Positions 7,320 to 15,340 of a DNA stretch of 35,249 bases are shown piece after piece. Position numbers and translations under genes: made by a program. This stretch comes from an uncultured Gemmatimonadota bacterium (lineage in GTDB: Bacteria > Gemmatimonadota > Gemmatimonadetes > Gemmatimonadales > Gemmatimonadaceae): the NCBI GenBank assembly GCA_937867645.1, contig CALMKE010000082.1, positions 1 to 35,249 on the forward strand. Direction: 5' to 3'. Within the stretch, counting starts at the first letter, position 1, and the number at the start of each line of letters is the position of its first letter. The notes below the pieces were generated by a model. It searched no databases, had not been told where the DNA came from, and saw only the letters and a list, made by a program, of their open reading frames with translations.

Positions 7320-8213
7320 ATGCTCTCCATCGATCTCACCAATCGCCGCGCGCTCGTCGCGGGAGTCGCGGATGACGCCGGCTACGGATTCGCCATCGCG
7401 AAGGCGCTCGCCGAGGCCGGTGCCAGGGTGTGCGTCGCAACGTGGCCCCCGGCTCTCAACATCTTCACGACTCTGCTCGAGCGCGGGAAGATGGACGAGT
7501 CTCGCGCGCTTGCCGGTGGCGGCGTATTGGAGTTCGAGAAGATCTACCCCCTCGACGCCGCGTACGACACGCTCGCGGACGCGCCCGAAGAGGTTCGCGC
7601 CAGCAAGCGGTACGCGGGCACGGGCGATTTCTCGATCGAGGGGCTCGCCACGCAGATGCGCCGCGATTTCGGCGAGAAATCGCTGGACATCGTGGTCCAT
7701 TCCCTGGCGAACGGTCCCGAGGTGAAAAAGCCCCTGCTCGAGACCAGCCGCGCGGGCTACCTCGCGGCCGTGGGCGTGAGCGCCTACTCGCTGGCTTCCA
7801 TGGTGGCGCGACTCGCTCCGCTGATGCGTAGCGACGGGTCTTTTCTTTCGCTCACGTATCTCGCGAGCGAGCGCGTGATTCCCGGCTACGGCGGCGGGAT
7901 GTCCTCGGCCAAGGCCGCCCTCGAGAGCGACACGCGAACGCTCGCGTTCGAGGCGGGCCGGAAGTACGGCCTGCGCGTGAACACAATTTCGGCGGGCCCG
8001 TTGGCGTCCCGCGCGGCCAGCGCGATCGGGATCATCGAGAAGATGGTGGAGTACTGCGCCCAGAATTCCCCGCTCGAGCAGCCGCTCACCGCGGCAGAGG
8101 TCGCCTCAGTAGCGGCGTTTCTCTCGAGTCCCCTGGCCAGCGGGATAACCGGCGCGACGGTTTACGTGGACAAGGGCTACCACGCCATGGGAATGGCGGC
8201 CACCAAACTGTAG
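7320..8213 (+). CDS. fabI: Enoyl-[acyl-carrier-protein] reductase (NADH), long plant/Chlamydia-type FabI
   Basis: Catalyses the last reduction of each fatty acid elongation cycle, trans-2-enoyl-ACP to acyl-ACP, in the cytoplasm. It is an SDR-fold protein of 297 residues with a nucleotide-binding start ([20 protein letters not shown]) and catalytic Y180, Y190 and K198 ([20 protein letters not shown] followed by K). The Tyr-Tyr spacing of 10 and Tyr-Lys spacing of 8 equal those of Brassica FabI (188/198/206) and differ from E. coli (146/156/163). An extra segment around 45-110 ([20 protein letters not shown]) is typical of plant, apicomplexan, chlamydial and Bacteroidetes enzymes. It stands alone rather than in a fab cluster. 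Function is firm. Confidence 0.96.
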   Translation: MLSIDLTNRRALVAGVADDAGYGFAIAKALAEAGARVCVATWPPALNIFTTLLERGKMDESRALAGGGVLEFEKIYPLDAAYDTLADAPEEVRASKRYAGTGDFSIEGLATQMRRDFGEKSLDIVVHSLANGPEVKKPLLETSRAGYLAAVGVSAYSLASMVARLAPLMRSDGSFLSLTYLASERVIPGYGGGMSSAKAALESDTRTLAFEAGRKYGLRVNTISAGPLASRAASAIGIIEKMVEYCAQNSPLEQPLTAAEVASVAAFLSSPLASGITGATVYVDKGYHAMGMAATKL

Positions 8214-8226
8214 TAAGCGGTCCGTA

Positions 8227-8247
8227 GTTAGCTGCTAGCTGCCAGCA
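8227..8247. repeat. Diverged heptad repeat after fabI
   Basis: Three units GTTAGCT, GCTAGCT and GCCAGCA keep the 7-base period and the CTAG/CCAG core of the other heptad repeats, but differ in the flanking bases. It lies between the convergent fabI and diguanylate cyclase genes. Confidence 0.5.
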
Positions 8248-8255
8248 GTTTTTTT
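8232..8255 (+). terminator. Likely rho-independent terminator of fabI
   Basis: Stem CTGCT (8232-8236) with AGCAG (8244-8248), a 7-base loop, then seven T. The stem is short, but the T run immediately follows it and the position after fabI is right. The hairpin is made from the heptad repeat at 8227-8247. Confidence 0.6.
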
Positions 8256-9142
8256 CACGACGCCGCTTTTCGCCGTTCCGCGCGCGGGCGATGCTGAACC
8301 TTCACGGAAATGAGCCGCTGGTCCGCGCGGTCCACCGTCTCCGCCAGCCGCTCCTCACCCTGCCGCGCGCACCAGCCCATCGAGAACGGCACGATGTCCG
8401 CCGACGCGGCCGCTGCCTGCAGGCGCTGCACCACCTGTAGCACGTGTTGCTCGAGGGCGGCGTGCAGGATCGCGACGAATTCGTCGCCGCCGACCCGCAC
8501 CACGACGTCGTGCCCGCGAAGCTGCCGCAGCAGAAACCGGCTGAGATCCACCAGCGCCGAATCGCCGGCCGAATGCCCATGGCGATCGTTGAACAGCTTG
8601 AAGTCGTCTATGTCGAGGTAGATGCACCCCCACGTCGCGGCCGCGCTCTGTTCGAGCCTGTCTTCCAGGACAGCGAAGTAGCGCCTGTTGTAGCAGCCCG
8701 TGAGCGGGTCGCGCACGCTCAGCTCCACCAGCTGCCGCTCGAGCTCCTTCTGCGCGCTGATGTCAACCAGAATGCCGTGGTACAGGAGCTCGCCTGTATC
8801 CTCGTCGCGAACCACGTACCCGGTATCGTGCACGTACCGCGTGCCACCGTCCGGCCGCTTCAGCTCGAACTCGAAGCTCTTCACCGCGCCCTGGCTCTCG
8901 TACAGCGCGGCTTCCTCCAACCGCCTCGCTGGATCCATGAGCTCCGGCGTCTTTACCGCTTTGAGCTCTTCGAGCGATCCCACGCCCACGATGTCCATGA
9001 ACGCCTTGTTGGCGTCGAGGATGTCCCCGTTGGGCGTGGAGATGTACATCCCCTCGCCCAGCTGGGAGGCGAATTGCCGCAAAGTGTCCGGATCGGAGAG
9101 ACTGCGGTATCTGGCGGACTGCTTGTCCTGCGATTTGCTCAT
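8255..9142 (-). CDS. Diguanylate cyclase with N-terminal PAS domain
   Basis: Predicted to make cyclic di-GMP from two GTP in response to a signal read by the PAS domain. The PAS/PAC region is at about 22-133 (GEGMYISTPNGDILDANKAF; YHGILVDISAQKELE). The GGDEF domain is at about 140-285, with RDPLTGCYNRRYF, LDIDDFKLFNDRHGH and the active-site loop GGDEF at 218-222. An inhibitory I-site R209-x-x-D212 lies exactly five residues before it, so product feedback is expected. The C-terminal strand departs from the usual ADxALYxAK pattern (ADQRLISVKV). There is no signal peptide or membrane helix, so it is cytosolic. 295 residues. The gene is divergent from the operon that starts at 9198. Confidence 0.93.
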   Translation of the reverse strand: MSKSQDKQSARYRSLSDPDTLRQFASQLGEGMYISTPNGDILDANKAFMDIVGVGSLEELKAVKTPELMDPARRLEEAALYESQGAVKSFEFELKRPDGGTRYVHDTGYVVRDEDTGELLYHGILVDISAQKELERQLVELSVRDPLTGCYNRRYFAVLEDRLEQSAAATWGCIYLDIDDFKLFNDRHGHSAGDSALVDLSRFLLRQLRGHDVVVRVGGDEFVAILHAALEQHVLQVVQRLQAAAASADIVPFSMGWCARQGEERLAETVDRADQRLISVKVQHRPRAERRKAAS

Positions 9143-9159
9143 GGAAACTCGGCATGTGT

Positions 9160-9180
9160 GTTGCCCTCATACCAGGCAAC
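9160..9180. promoter_or_regulatory. Inverted repeat in a divergent promoter region
   Basis: GTTGCC (9160-9165) and GGCAAC (9175-9180) are perfect 6-base arms around a 9-base spacer, in the 55-base gap between the diguanylate cyclase and the plus-strand operon. It could be an operator shared by both transcripts. It is short, so confidence is low. Confidence 0.25.
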
Positions 9181-9197
9181 TCCAGCGAGGGCCAAAC

Positions 9198-9398
9198 ATG
9201 GCACCTGATAAACGAATGGAACAGGGTCCTTCCAAAAAGGACCGCCATAGGGAAGACGACCAGGGCCAGCGCTCCGGCCGCCCGAATCCAGGCAATCCGG
9301 CCGAGGACCATGAACGGGAGCATAAGTCCAGCTACGGCGGCGAGGGTGGCGAGCCGCGCACGGGTTCCCAGGAGCGGGAGCCCGCGAAGCCGGAATGA
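9198..9398 (+). CDS. Small hydrophilic, probably disordered protein (66 residues)
   Basis: No known family recognised. The product is strongly polar and charged, rich in Gly, Pro, Glu, Arg and Lys (NPGNPAEDHEREHKSS; EGGEPRTGSQEREPAKPE), with no membrane segment and almost no bulky hydrophobic residues. It resembles in style the small disordered stress or dispersal proteins common in soil bacteria, but that is only an impression. Support for a real gene is positional: its TGA shares the ATGA with the dioxygenase start at 9395, the same junction used twice more in this operon, and a GCGAGGG ribosome site lies upstream of its ATG. Opposite-strand frames here have no meaningful product. Confidence 0.6.
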   Translation: MAPDKRMEQGPSKKDRHREDDQGQRSGRPNPGNPAEDHEREHKSSYGGEGGEPRTGSQEREPAKPE

Positions 9399-10363
9399 GC
9401 TTCTCGACCGCCGGCGTTCATCACGTCACGGCGATCACGAGCGATCAGCAGCGGAATCTCGACTTCTACGCGGGCATCCTTGGCCTGCGTCTCGTCAAGC
9501 GAACCGTCAACTTCGACGATCCGACCACGTACCACTTCTACTTCGGCGACGAGTCGGGCAACCCGGGATCGCTGATCACATTCTTCGCCTGGCCCGGCGC
9601 CCGGCGAGGCCGTCCGGGCGCGGGACAGGTTGGCGTTACCTCGTTCTCGATCCCCCCGCGCTCGCTCGGATACTGGATCGAGCGGCTCATTCGCTACCAC
9701 GTGCAATACGAGCAGCCGCGGACGCGCTTCGACGACGAGCGCGTGATCGCGTTCAAGGATCCCGACGGGCTCCTGCTCGAGCTGGTCGCGCATGCCTCCG
9801 CGGAGCCGCGCCCGCAGTGGGCCGGCGGCCAGGTGGAGGCGGAGCATTCGATTCGCGGAATCCACGCGGTCACGCTCTGGGAAGACGGACACGAGCTCAC
9901 CAGCCGATTGCTGACGGAAGCCCTCGGCTTCCGCCTGACGCGCGAGCAGGGGAGCATCTACCGCTTCGTCGCGCAGGCGGCCGGGCCCGCGTCCATCGTC
10001 GATCTCCGCGTCGTGCCCGGCCTGTGGAGCGGAGTGATGGGAGCGGGTGCGGTCCATCACGTCGCTTTCCGGGCGCGCGATGATGCCGAGCAGATCGCCG
10101 TCCGCGGCGCGCTGGCGACGCTCGGATCCAACATCACGCCGCAGCTGGACCGGCAATACTTCCGCTCGGTGTATTTTCGCGAGCCCGGCGGCGTCCTCTT
10201 CGAGATCGCGACCGACGGCCCCGGCTTCACCGTGGATGAGCCGCTGGAGACGCTCGGTCGCGCGCTGAAGCTTCCCCCCTGGCTCGAGGACAGGCGCTTC
10301 GAGATCGAAGCGCTGCTCCCCGACGTCCGGCTTCCGCTCAAGATCCCGGGACCGGCGGGATGA
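9395..10363 (+). CDS. Ring-cleaving dioxygenase / glyoxalase-fold protein (MhqE/MhqO-like)
   Basis: Two vicinal-oxygen-chelate modules in 322 residues. The first starts at VHHVTAITSDQQRNLDFYAG with a metal histidine, and ends in FKDPDGLLLELV. The second starts at IRGIHAVTLWE and ends in FREPGGVLFEIATDGPGFTVD. This arrangement and the tail (LGRALKLPPWLE) match the MhqE/MhqO group of Bacillus subtilis, linked there to detoxification of hydroquinones, catechols and other electrophiles. The neighbour behind it is MhqD-like, as in the Bacillus mhqED operon, which strengthens the call. Its start overlaps the preceding small gene by ATGA and its stop overlaps the esterase by ATGA. No MhqR-type repressor is visible in the window. 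The true substrate is unknown. Confidence 0.85.
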   Translation: MSFSTAGVHHVTAITSDQQRNLDFYAGILGLRLVKRTVNFDDPTTYHFYFGDESGNPGSLITFFAWPGARRGRPGAGQVGVTSFSIPPRSLGYWIERLIRYHVQYEQPRTRFDDERVIAFKDPDGLLLELVAHASAEPRPQWAGGQVEAEHSIRGIHAVTLWEDGHELTSRLLTEALGFRLTREQGSIYRFVAQAAGPASIVDLRVVPGLWSGVMGAGAVHHVAFRARDDAEQIAVRGALATLGSNITPQLDRQYFRSVYFREPGGVLFEIATDGPGFTVDEPLETLGRALKLPPWLEDRRFEIEALLPDVRLPLKIPGPAG

Positions 10364-10992
10364 GCGAGCGCTGCGGCTTCATCCATCGGTTCGTTCCGTC
10401 ACCGGCCGGCGGTCGGGAGCTGGTGCTTCTCCTGCTGCACGGCACGGGAGGGAACGAGGACGACCTGCTCGATCTCGGCCGGCAGATATCCCCGACCGCG
10501 GCTCTCCTCAGCCCTCGCGGAAAAGTCCTGGAGAACGGGGCTCCCCGCTTCTTCCGGCGGCTGGCGGAAGGCGTATTCGACCTCGAGGACGTGCGATTCC
10601 GCGCTGCCGAGCTGGCGGATTTCGTCGAGTGCGCCCTCACGGAGTACGGCGCGCAACAAGCGCAGGTGGTCGCGGTCGGCTACTCCAACGGAGCCAACAT
10701 GGCCGCGGCGACGATGCTGCTTCACCCGGGACGGATTCACTCGGCGGCGCTCCTCCGCGCCATGGTAGTGCCGGAGCCTTCCCCGCTGCCCGACCTCTCC
10801 GGCTCGGCCGTGCTCGTCTCATCGGGCATGCTCGATCCGATCGTCCCGGACTCACACGTCACGCGTCTGTCGGACATCTTTCGTCGCGCCGGCGCGTCCG
10901 TCCACGTGAAGCGGCAGCAGGCATCCCACGGGCTTGTCCAATCAGACATCTTTGACTGCAGAGATTGGCTCGCCGGAATCGTTCAGCGGTAA
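10360..10992 (+). CDS. Carboxylesterase/phospholipase, alpha/beta hydrolase (MhqD-like)
   Basis: Serine hydrolase of 210 residues. An oxyanion-loop motif LLLLHGTGGNEDDL (23-36) is followed by the nucleophile elbow GYSNG with S109, the acid D159 in GMLDPIVP and H190 in ASHGL. All members of the triad are in order and at normal spacing for the phospholipase/carboxylesterase family. It has no signal peptide, so is cytosolic. It is coupled to the dioxygenase by an ATGA overlap, copying the mhqE-mhqD pairing known from Firmicutes, where the pair protects against quinone-type compounds. Transketolase follows after 30 bases. Confidence 0.87.
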   Translation: MSERCGFIHRFVPSPAGGRELVLLLLHGTGGNEDDLLDLGRQISPTAALLSPRGKVLENGAPRFFRRLAEGVFDLEDVRFRAAELADFVECALTEYGAQQAQVVAVGYSNGANMAAATMLLHPGRIHSAALLRAMVVPEPSPLPDLSGSAVLVSSGMLDPIVPDSHVTRLSDIFRRAGASVHVKRQQASHGLVQSDIFDCRDWLAGIVQR

Positions 10993-11022
10993 CCCGCGCC
11001 CATTTGGAAGTCCCATCCACAG

Positions 11023-13062
11023 ATGACTGACATAGCCCCGGCCCCCAGGTCCACGTCCGCGCAGATCGAGCAGCTGGCGATCGACGCCATCCGCGTCCTG
11101 TCCATGGACGCCGTCCAGAAAGCGGACTCCGGCCATCCGGGAACGCCGATGGCTCTCGCCCCGCTCGCGTACACGCTGTGGACGAGGCACATGCGCTACG
11201 ATCCGCGCGATCCCAAGTGGCCCGACCGTGACAGGTTCGTGCTGTCCGCGGGACACGCCTCGATGCTGCTCTACAGCGTGCTCTACCTCACGGGGTACGA
11301 CGTCTCCCTCGATGATCTCAGGCAGTTCCGCCAGTGGGAGAGCGCCACGCCGGGCCACCCGGAGCTGGGGTACACGCCTGGCGTGGAGACTACGACCGGT
11401 CCCCTCGGCCAGGGCTTCGGTAACGCCGTCGGCATGGCCATCGCCGAGTCCCACCTCGCCGCGACGTTCAACCGCGGCGAGCACGGCATCATCGATCACT
11501 ACACGTGGTTCATCGCGAGCGACGGCGACCTGATGGAGGGAATCTCGCACGAAGTGGCGTCGTACGCGGGTCACCTCCGCCTCGGGAAGCTGATCGGCTT
11601 CTACGACGACAACCACATCACCATCGAAGGCAGCACCGACCTCACCTACAGCGACGACGCGTTTCAGCGGTTCGATTCTTACGGCTGGCACGTGCAGCGC
11701 GTTGCGGACGTGAACGATCTCGCGGAGCTGGACAGCGCGATCGAGGAAGCGAAGGCCGAGACGCAGCGGCCGTCGCTGATCATTTGCCGTACGCACATCG
11801 GGTTCGGGAGCCCGAACAAGCGCGACACGGCGGAAGCGCACGGCTCGCCGCTCGGAGAAAAAGAGATCGAGCTGACGAAGCGGAACCTGGGATATCCGTC
11901 GCTCGAGCCTTTTTACGTGGACCCCGACGCGCTCGCTCACTGGCGCCGCGCCGGTGAGCGCGCAACCGCGTTGCGCGCGGGGTGGGATCATCGGCGCATG
12001 GCGTTCGAAAAAGCTCACCCGGCGGAATTCGCGGAGCTCGATCGCCGGCTCGCGGGCAGGCTGCCGGACGGCTGGGAAGCGGAGATACCGGCATTCACCG
12101 CGAAGGACGGCAACGTGGCCAGTCGCGCCGCGTCCGGCATCGTGCTGAACGCGATCGCGGGGAAGATTCCGGAGCTGGTCGGCGGCTCCGCCGATCTCGC
12201 GAGCTCGACGAATACGATCATGAAGAAGGAAGGCAGCATCTCGGCGACGAATCCCGGGGGCCGCAACTTCCACTTCGGCATTCGCGAGCACGGCATGGGC
12301 GCGGTGATGAACGGCATGGCGCTGCATGGCGGCCTGCGTCCATACGGCGCGACGTTCCTGATCTTCTCCGACTACATGCGTCCGGCGCTGAGGCTCGCGG
12401 CAATCATGGAGCAGCCCACGATCTACGTGTTCACGCACGATTCGATCGGGCTGGGCGAGGACGGACCGACGCACCAGCCGGTGGAGCAGCTCTCGACGCT
12501 GCGCGCCATTCCGAACTTCACGCTGATTCGCCCCGCGGACGCCGGTGAGACCGCCGAAGCCTGGCGCGCCGCGATCAAGCATACGTCCGGTCCCGTCGCG
12601 CTGGTTCTCACGCGGCAGAAGCTCGGCTTCATTGACCGCGACAAGTACGGCGACGCGCGGCTGCTGGCACGCGGCGCCTACGTGCTCAAGGATCCAGCCG
12701 CCGGCGCGCCCCGCATAGCGCTGATCGCGTCGGGCTCGGAGGTTGCCCTCGTCATCGAGGCGCAGGCGCGGCTCGAGTCGGACGGCATTGCCGCGCGCGC
12801 GGTCAGCATGCCGAGTCACGAGCTGTTCGCGGCGCAGGACTCGGCTTATCGCTCCAGTGTGTTGCCCGAAGACGTTCCGCGCATCGCCGTCGAGGCGGCG
12901 CACCCCATGTCGTGGTACAGATGGACGGGCGCCAACGGCATCGTGATCGGGCTCGAGCGGTTCGGCGCGTCGGCGCCGTACGCGCGGCTGTACGAGGAGC
13001 TCGGGCTCACGGTGGACAGGATCGTCGCCGCCGCGAAAGATCTCGTCACCGCGAACGCGTGA
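11023..13062 (+). CDS. tkt: Transketolase
   Basis: Thiamine diphosphate enzyme moving two-carbon ketol units between sugar phosphates in the pentose phosphate pathway. 679 residues, the normal length. The N-terminal ThDP/PP domain has H38 (SGHPG), H78 (LSAGHAS) and the magnesium motif around D167 ([13 protein letters not shown]). The Pyr domain contains [12 protein letters not shown], whose glutamate activates the cofactor, and [15 protein letters not shown]. The C-terminal domain carries [17 protein letters not shown]. All catalytic motifs look intact. It follows the MhqD-like gene by 30 bases, and its TGA overlaps the GTG of the next gene. Sitting behind electrophile-defence genes may tie NADPH supply to detoxification, but this is inference. 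Confidence 0.97.
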   Translation: MTDIAPAPRSTSAQIEQLAIDAIRVLSMDAVQKADSGHPGTPMALAPLAYTLWTRHMRYDPRDPKWPDRDRFVLSAGHASMLLYSVLYLTGYDVSLDDLRQFRQWESATPGHPELGYTPGVETTTGPLGQGFGNAVGMAIAESHLAATFNRGEHGIIDHYTWFIASDGDLMEGISHEVASYAGHLRLGKLIGFYDDNHITIEGSTDLTYSDDAFQRFDSYGWHVQRVADVNDLAELDSAIEEAKAETQRPSLIICRTHIGFGSPNKRDTAEAHGSPLGEKEIELTKRNLGYPSLEPFYVDPDALAHWRRAGERATALRAGWDHRRMAFEKAHPAEFAELDRRLAGRLPDGWEAEIPAFTAKDGNVASRAASGIVLNAIAGKIPELVGGSADLASSTNTIMKKEGSISATNPGGRNFHFGIREHGMGAVMNGMALHGGLRPYGATFLIFSDYMRPALRLAAIMEQPTIYVFTHDSIGLGEDGPTHQPVEQLSTLRAIPNFTLIRPADAGETAEAWRAAIKHTSGPVALVLTRQKLGFIDRDKYGDARLLARGAYVLKDPAAGAPRIALIASGSEVALVIEAQARLESDGIAARAVSMPSHELFAAQDSAYRSSVLPEDVPRIAVEAAHPMSWYRWTGANGIVIGLERFGASAPYARLYEELGLTVDRIVAAAKDLVTANA

Positions 13063-13715
13063 CTCGCGAGCTCCGGCTCTATGACATAAGCGTCACCGTG
13101 AACCGGGATACGCCCGAGTGGCCCGGCGACACGGCGTTCTCCTCGGATTGGAGCACCACGATCGCGGCGGGAGACAGCGTAAACGTCTCGGCGATGACAT
13201 CCAGCGCGCACGTCGGCACGCACGCGGACGCGCCGTTGCACGTCCACGACGGCTGGCCGGGCTCGCACGAGCTTCCGCTCGACGCCTTCTGCGGCCGCGC
13301 GATGGTGGTGGACGTCTCCGACAGCGACGGCGAGATATCGCTCGACGTACTCGCCGGCCGGGTGCCCGGGGATCTGCAGGAGCGCGTCGGGCGCGCCCAG
13401 CGGCTGCTGCTGAAGACAGGACACAGCATCGCCGTCGGCCGCTTCCCCGAGAAGTGGCCCACGCTGTCGGAAAAGTGCGCGCGGGCGCTGCTCGGCTTCG
13501 GCGTCCGCCTGCTCGGCGTCGATTGTCCATCGGTGGACGCCCGGGACAGCCGGAACCTCCCGGTGCATCACATGCTCTTCTCGGGGAACGCCTGTCTGCT
13601 CGAGAACCTCGATCTGCGCCGCGTGCCGCCGGGCGACTACGAGCTGCTCGCTTTCCCTCTCAAGCTGATGGGAATGGACGCCGCGCCGGTCCGCGCGGTA
13701 CTGCGCGACATCTGA
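13059..13715 (+). CDS. Cyclase-family metal hydrolase (KynB-like arylformamidase)
   Basis: Predicted cytosolic metal-dependent amidohydrolase of 218 residues. The metal motif [11 protein letters not shown] (H51, H55, D57, H61) is that of the cyclase/KynB family, whose best known member hydrolyses N-formylkynurenine. The protein start [20 protein letters not shown] and the segment [10 protein letters not shown] also match KynB. I chose the GTG at 13059 because it gives the family's normal start and overlaps the transketolase TGA as GTGA; a longer frame exists upstream but lies over tkt and reads as arginine-rich nonsense. No tryptophan dioxygenase or kynureninase is present here, so a different amide or lactone substrate remains possible. 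Confidence 0.82.
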   Translation: MTRELRLYDISVTVNRDTPEWPGDTAFSSDWSTTIAAGDSVNVSAMTSSAHVGTHADAPLHVHDGWPGSHELPLDAFCGRAMVVDVSDSDGEISLDVLAGRVPGDLQERVGRAQRLLLKTGHSIAVGRFPEKWPTLSEKCARALLGFGVRLLGVDCPSVDARDSRNLPVHHMLFSGNACLLENLDLRRVPPGDYELLAFPLKLMGMDAAPVRAVLRDI

Positions 13716-13753
13716 CTCCCGGGCTGGCACAGCCAATGCCATCAGGAGCGGTT

Positions 13754-13781
13754 ACTAGTCACTAGTCACCAGTCACCAGTC
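13754..13781 (+). repeat. Heptanucleotide tandem repeat before the FAD-Rieske gene
   Basis: ACTAGTC twice then ACCAGTC twice, followed by a partial ACC, ending a few bases before the ATG at 13787. As at fabI, the repeat takes up the ribosome-site position and no Shine-Dalgarno is visible. It is the cleanest copy in the window. Confidence 0.9.
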
Positions 13782-13786
13782 ACCTT

Positions 13787-15340
13787 ATGAAGTCCTCCGG
13801 CTCCACCGTCTCCGTTTGGATGGACACAGCGGAGGTCCCGCCGTTTCCCCCGCTGGCGGCCGACGCGCGCGCCTCCGTGTGCGTGGTGGGGGCGGGCATG
13901 GCCGGCATGATGACGGCCTACCTGCTCACCCGCGCCGGCAAGAGCGTCATCGTCATTGACGACGGCCCGATAGGTGGCGGCGAGACGGGCCGCACCACCG
14001 CGCACATCACGGCGGCCGTGGATGACCACTTTCGAGTGGTCGAAAAGGTTCACGGCGCCGACGGAGCCCGCTGGGCCGCGGAAAGTCACACCGCGGCGAT
14101 CAACCGGATCGAAGCCATCGTCGGGATGGAAGACATCGACTGCGACTTCGAGCGGCTGGACGGCTACCTCTTCCTCGGCGGCGACGATACCAGGTCCATG
14201 CTCGAGGACGAGCGGCGCGCGGCGTTCGACGCCGGACTGATCGACGTGGAGCTGGTGGAGCGCGCGCCGATCGACTTCTGGGACACCGGTCCCGCGCTCC
14301 GCTTTCCGCGCCAGGCGCAGTTTCATTCGCTCAAGTTCCTGGCCGGCCTCGCGCGCGCGATCGTCCGCGACGGAGGCCAGATCTACTGCGGAACCCACGC
14401 CGACCGGATCGAGGACGGCGAGCCGGCAACGGTAAAGACCGCGGGCGGCCACGTCATCTCGGCGGAGCGCGTCGTCGTCGCGACGAATACGCCGGTAAAC
14501 GACTGGGTGATCATCCACACGAAGCAGGCGGCGTACAGAACGTACGTCATCGGCGTGGAGGTTCCCCGCGACTCGGTGCCCGCGCTGCTGCTGTGGGACA
14601 CGCCGCATCCGTACCACTACATCCGGATCCACCGCGCCGGTCCTGCCGCCGGCCCGAACGCGCCCGACATCCTCATCGTCGGCGGCGAGGACCACAAGAC
14701 CGGGCAGAAGGACGACGCCGACGAGCGCTTCCGCCGTCTGGAGGAATGGGTGAGCAAGCGATTCCCCATGGCCACCCGCGTCGCTTACCGCTGGTCCGGC
14801 CAGATAATGGAGCCGGTGGACCACATGGCCTTCATCGGCAGGAACCCCGGCACCGATCAGAACATCTACGTGGCGACGGGCGACTCGGGGAATGGGATCA
14901 CGCACGGCGCCATCGCGGGGATTCTGCTGACCGACCTGATCCTCAAGCGGAAGAATCCGTGGTCGAAGCTGTACGACCCTTCCCGCATCACGCTGCGCAC
15001 GGCGCCGAAATTCGTGAAGGAAAACACGAACGTCATGGCGCAGTACGCGGACTGGTTCACCGGCGGCGACGTGGAGAAAGTGGAGTCCGTGCAGCCGGGG
15101 TCCGGCGCCGTCGTGCGGGCCGGCTCCCGGAAGATCGCGGTGTATCGCGACGACGCGGGTGAGCTGCACATGTGCTCGGCCAAGTGCACCCACCTCTACT
15201 GCGTGGTGGACTGGAATTCAGCGGAAAAGACGTGGGACTGTCCGTGTCACGGATCGCGCTTCGACCCGTACGGCAAGGTCCTGAACGGACCGGCTATCGC
15301 TCCGCTGGAGCCCGTGACGCTGGAGCCCGGGAAAGACTGA
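13787..15340 (+). CDS. FAD-dependent oxidoreductase with C-terminal Rieske [2Fe-2S] domain
   Basis: 517 residues in two parts. The N-terminal DAO-type FAD domain has the dinucleotide-binding motif [17 protein letters not shown] (G35, G37, G40), then [16 protein letters not shown]. The substrate-domain part ends in an FAD-contacting stretch [20 protein letters not shown] Rieske domain from about 425 binds a 2Fe-2S cluster through C467-x-H469 and C485-x-x-H488 ([18 protein letters not shown]). This fusion is a known bacterial family, sometimes annotated as glycine/D-amino acid oxidase plus Rieske, with no agreed substrate. The internal electron path FAD to 2Fe-2S is inferred. Its last 47 bases overlap the 3' end of the oppositely oriented glucan synthase gene, and no terminator separates them. 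Confidence 0.9.
   Translation: MKSSGSTVSVWMDTAEVPPFPPLAADARASVCVVGAGMAGMMTAYLLTRAGKSVIVIDDGPIGGGETGRTTAHITAAVDDHFRVVEKVHGADGARWAAESHTAAINRIEAIVGMEDIDCDFERLDGYLFLGGDDTRSMLEDERRAAFDAGLIDVELVERAPIDFWDTGPALRFPRQAQFHSLKFLAGLARAIVRDGGQIYCGTHADRIEDGEPATVKTAGGHVISAERVVVATNTPVNDWVIIHTKQAAYRTYVIGVEVPRDSVPALLLWDTPHPYHYIRIHRAGPAAGPNAPDILIVGGEDHKTGQKDDADERFRRLEEWVSKRFPMATRVAYRWSGQIMEPVDHMAFIGRNPGTDQNIYVATGDSGNGITHGAIAGILLTDLILKRKNPWSKLYDPSRITLRTAPKFVKENTNVMAQYADWFTGGDVEKVESVQPGSGAVVRAGSRKIAVYRDDAGELHMCSAKCTHLYCVVDWNSAEKTWDCPCHGSRFDPYGKVLNGPAIAPLEPVTLEPGKD

Noticed and set aside
10942-12903. 653-codon minus-strand frame opposite transketolase
   Set aside because: All motifs are on the plus strand; the minus translation has no recognisable domain.
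13721-13734. GGCTG/CAGCC hairpin after the KynB-like gene as a terminator
   Set aside because: Five-base stem with no T run; too weak to call.
13766-15193. 475-codon minus-strand frame opposite the FAD-Rieske gene
   Set aside because: The plus strand has FAD and Rieske motifs in order; this frame is a shadow.
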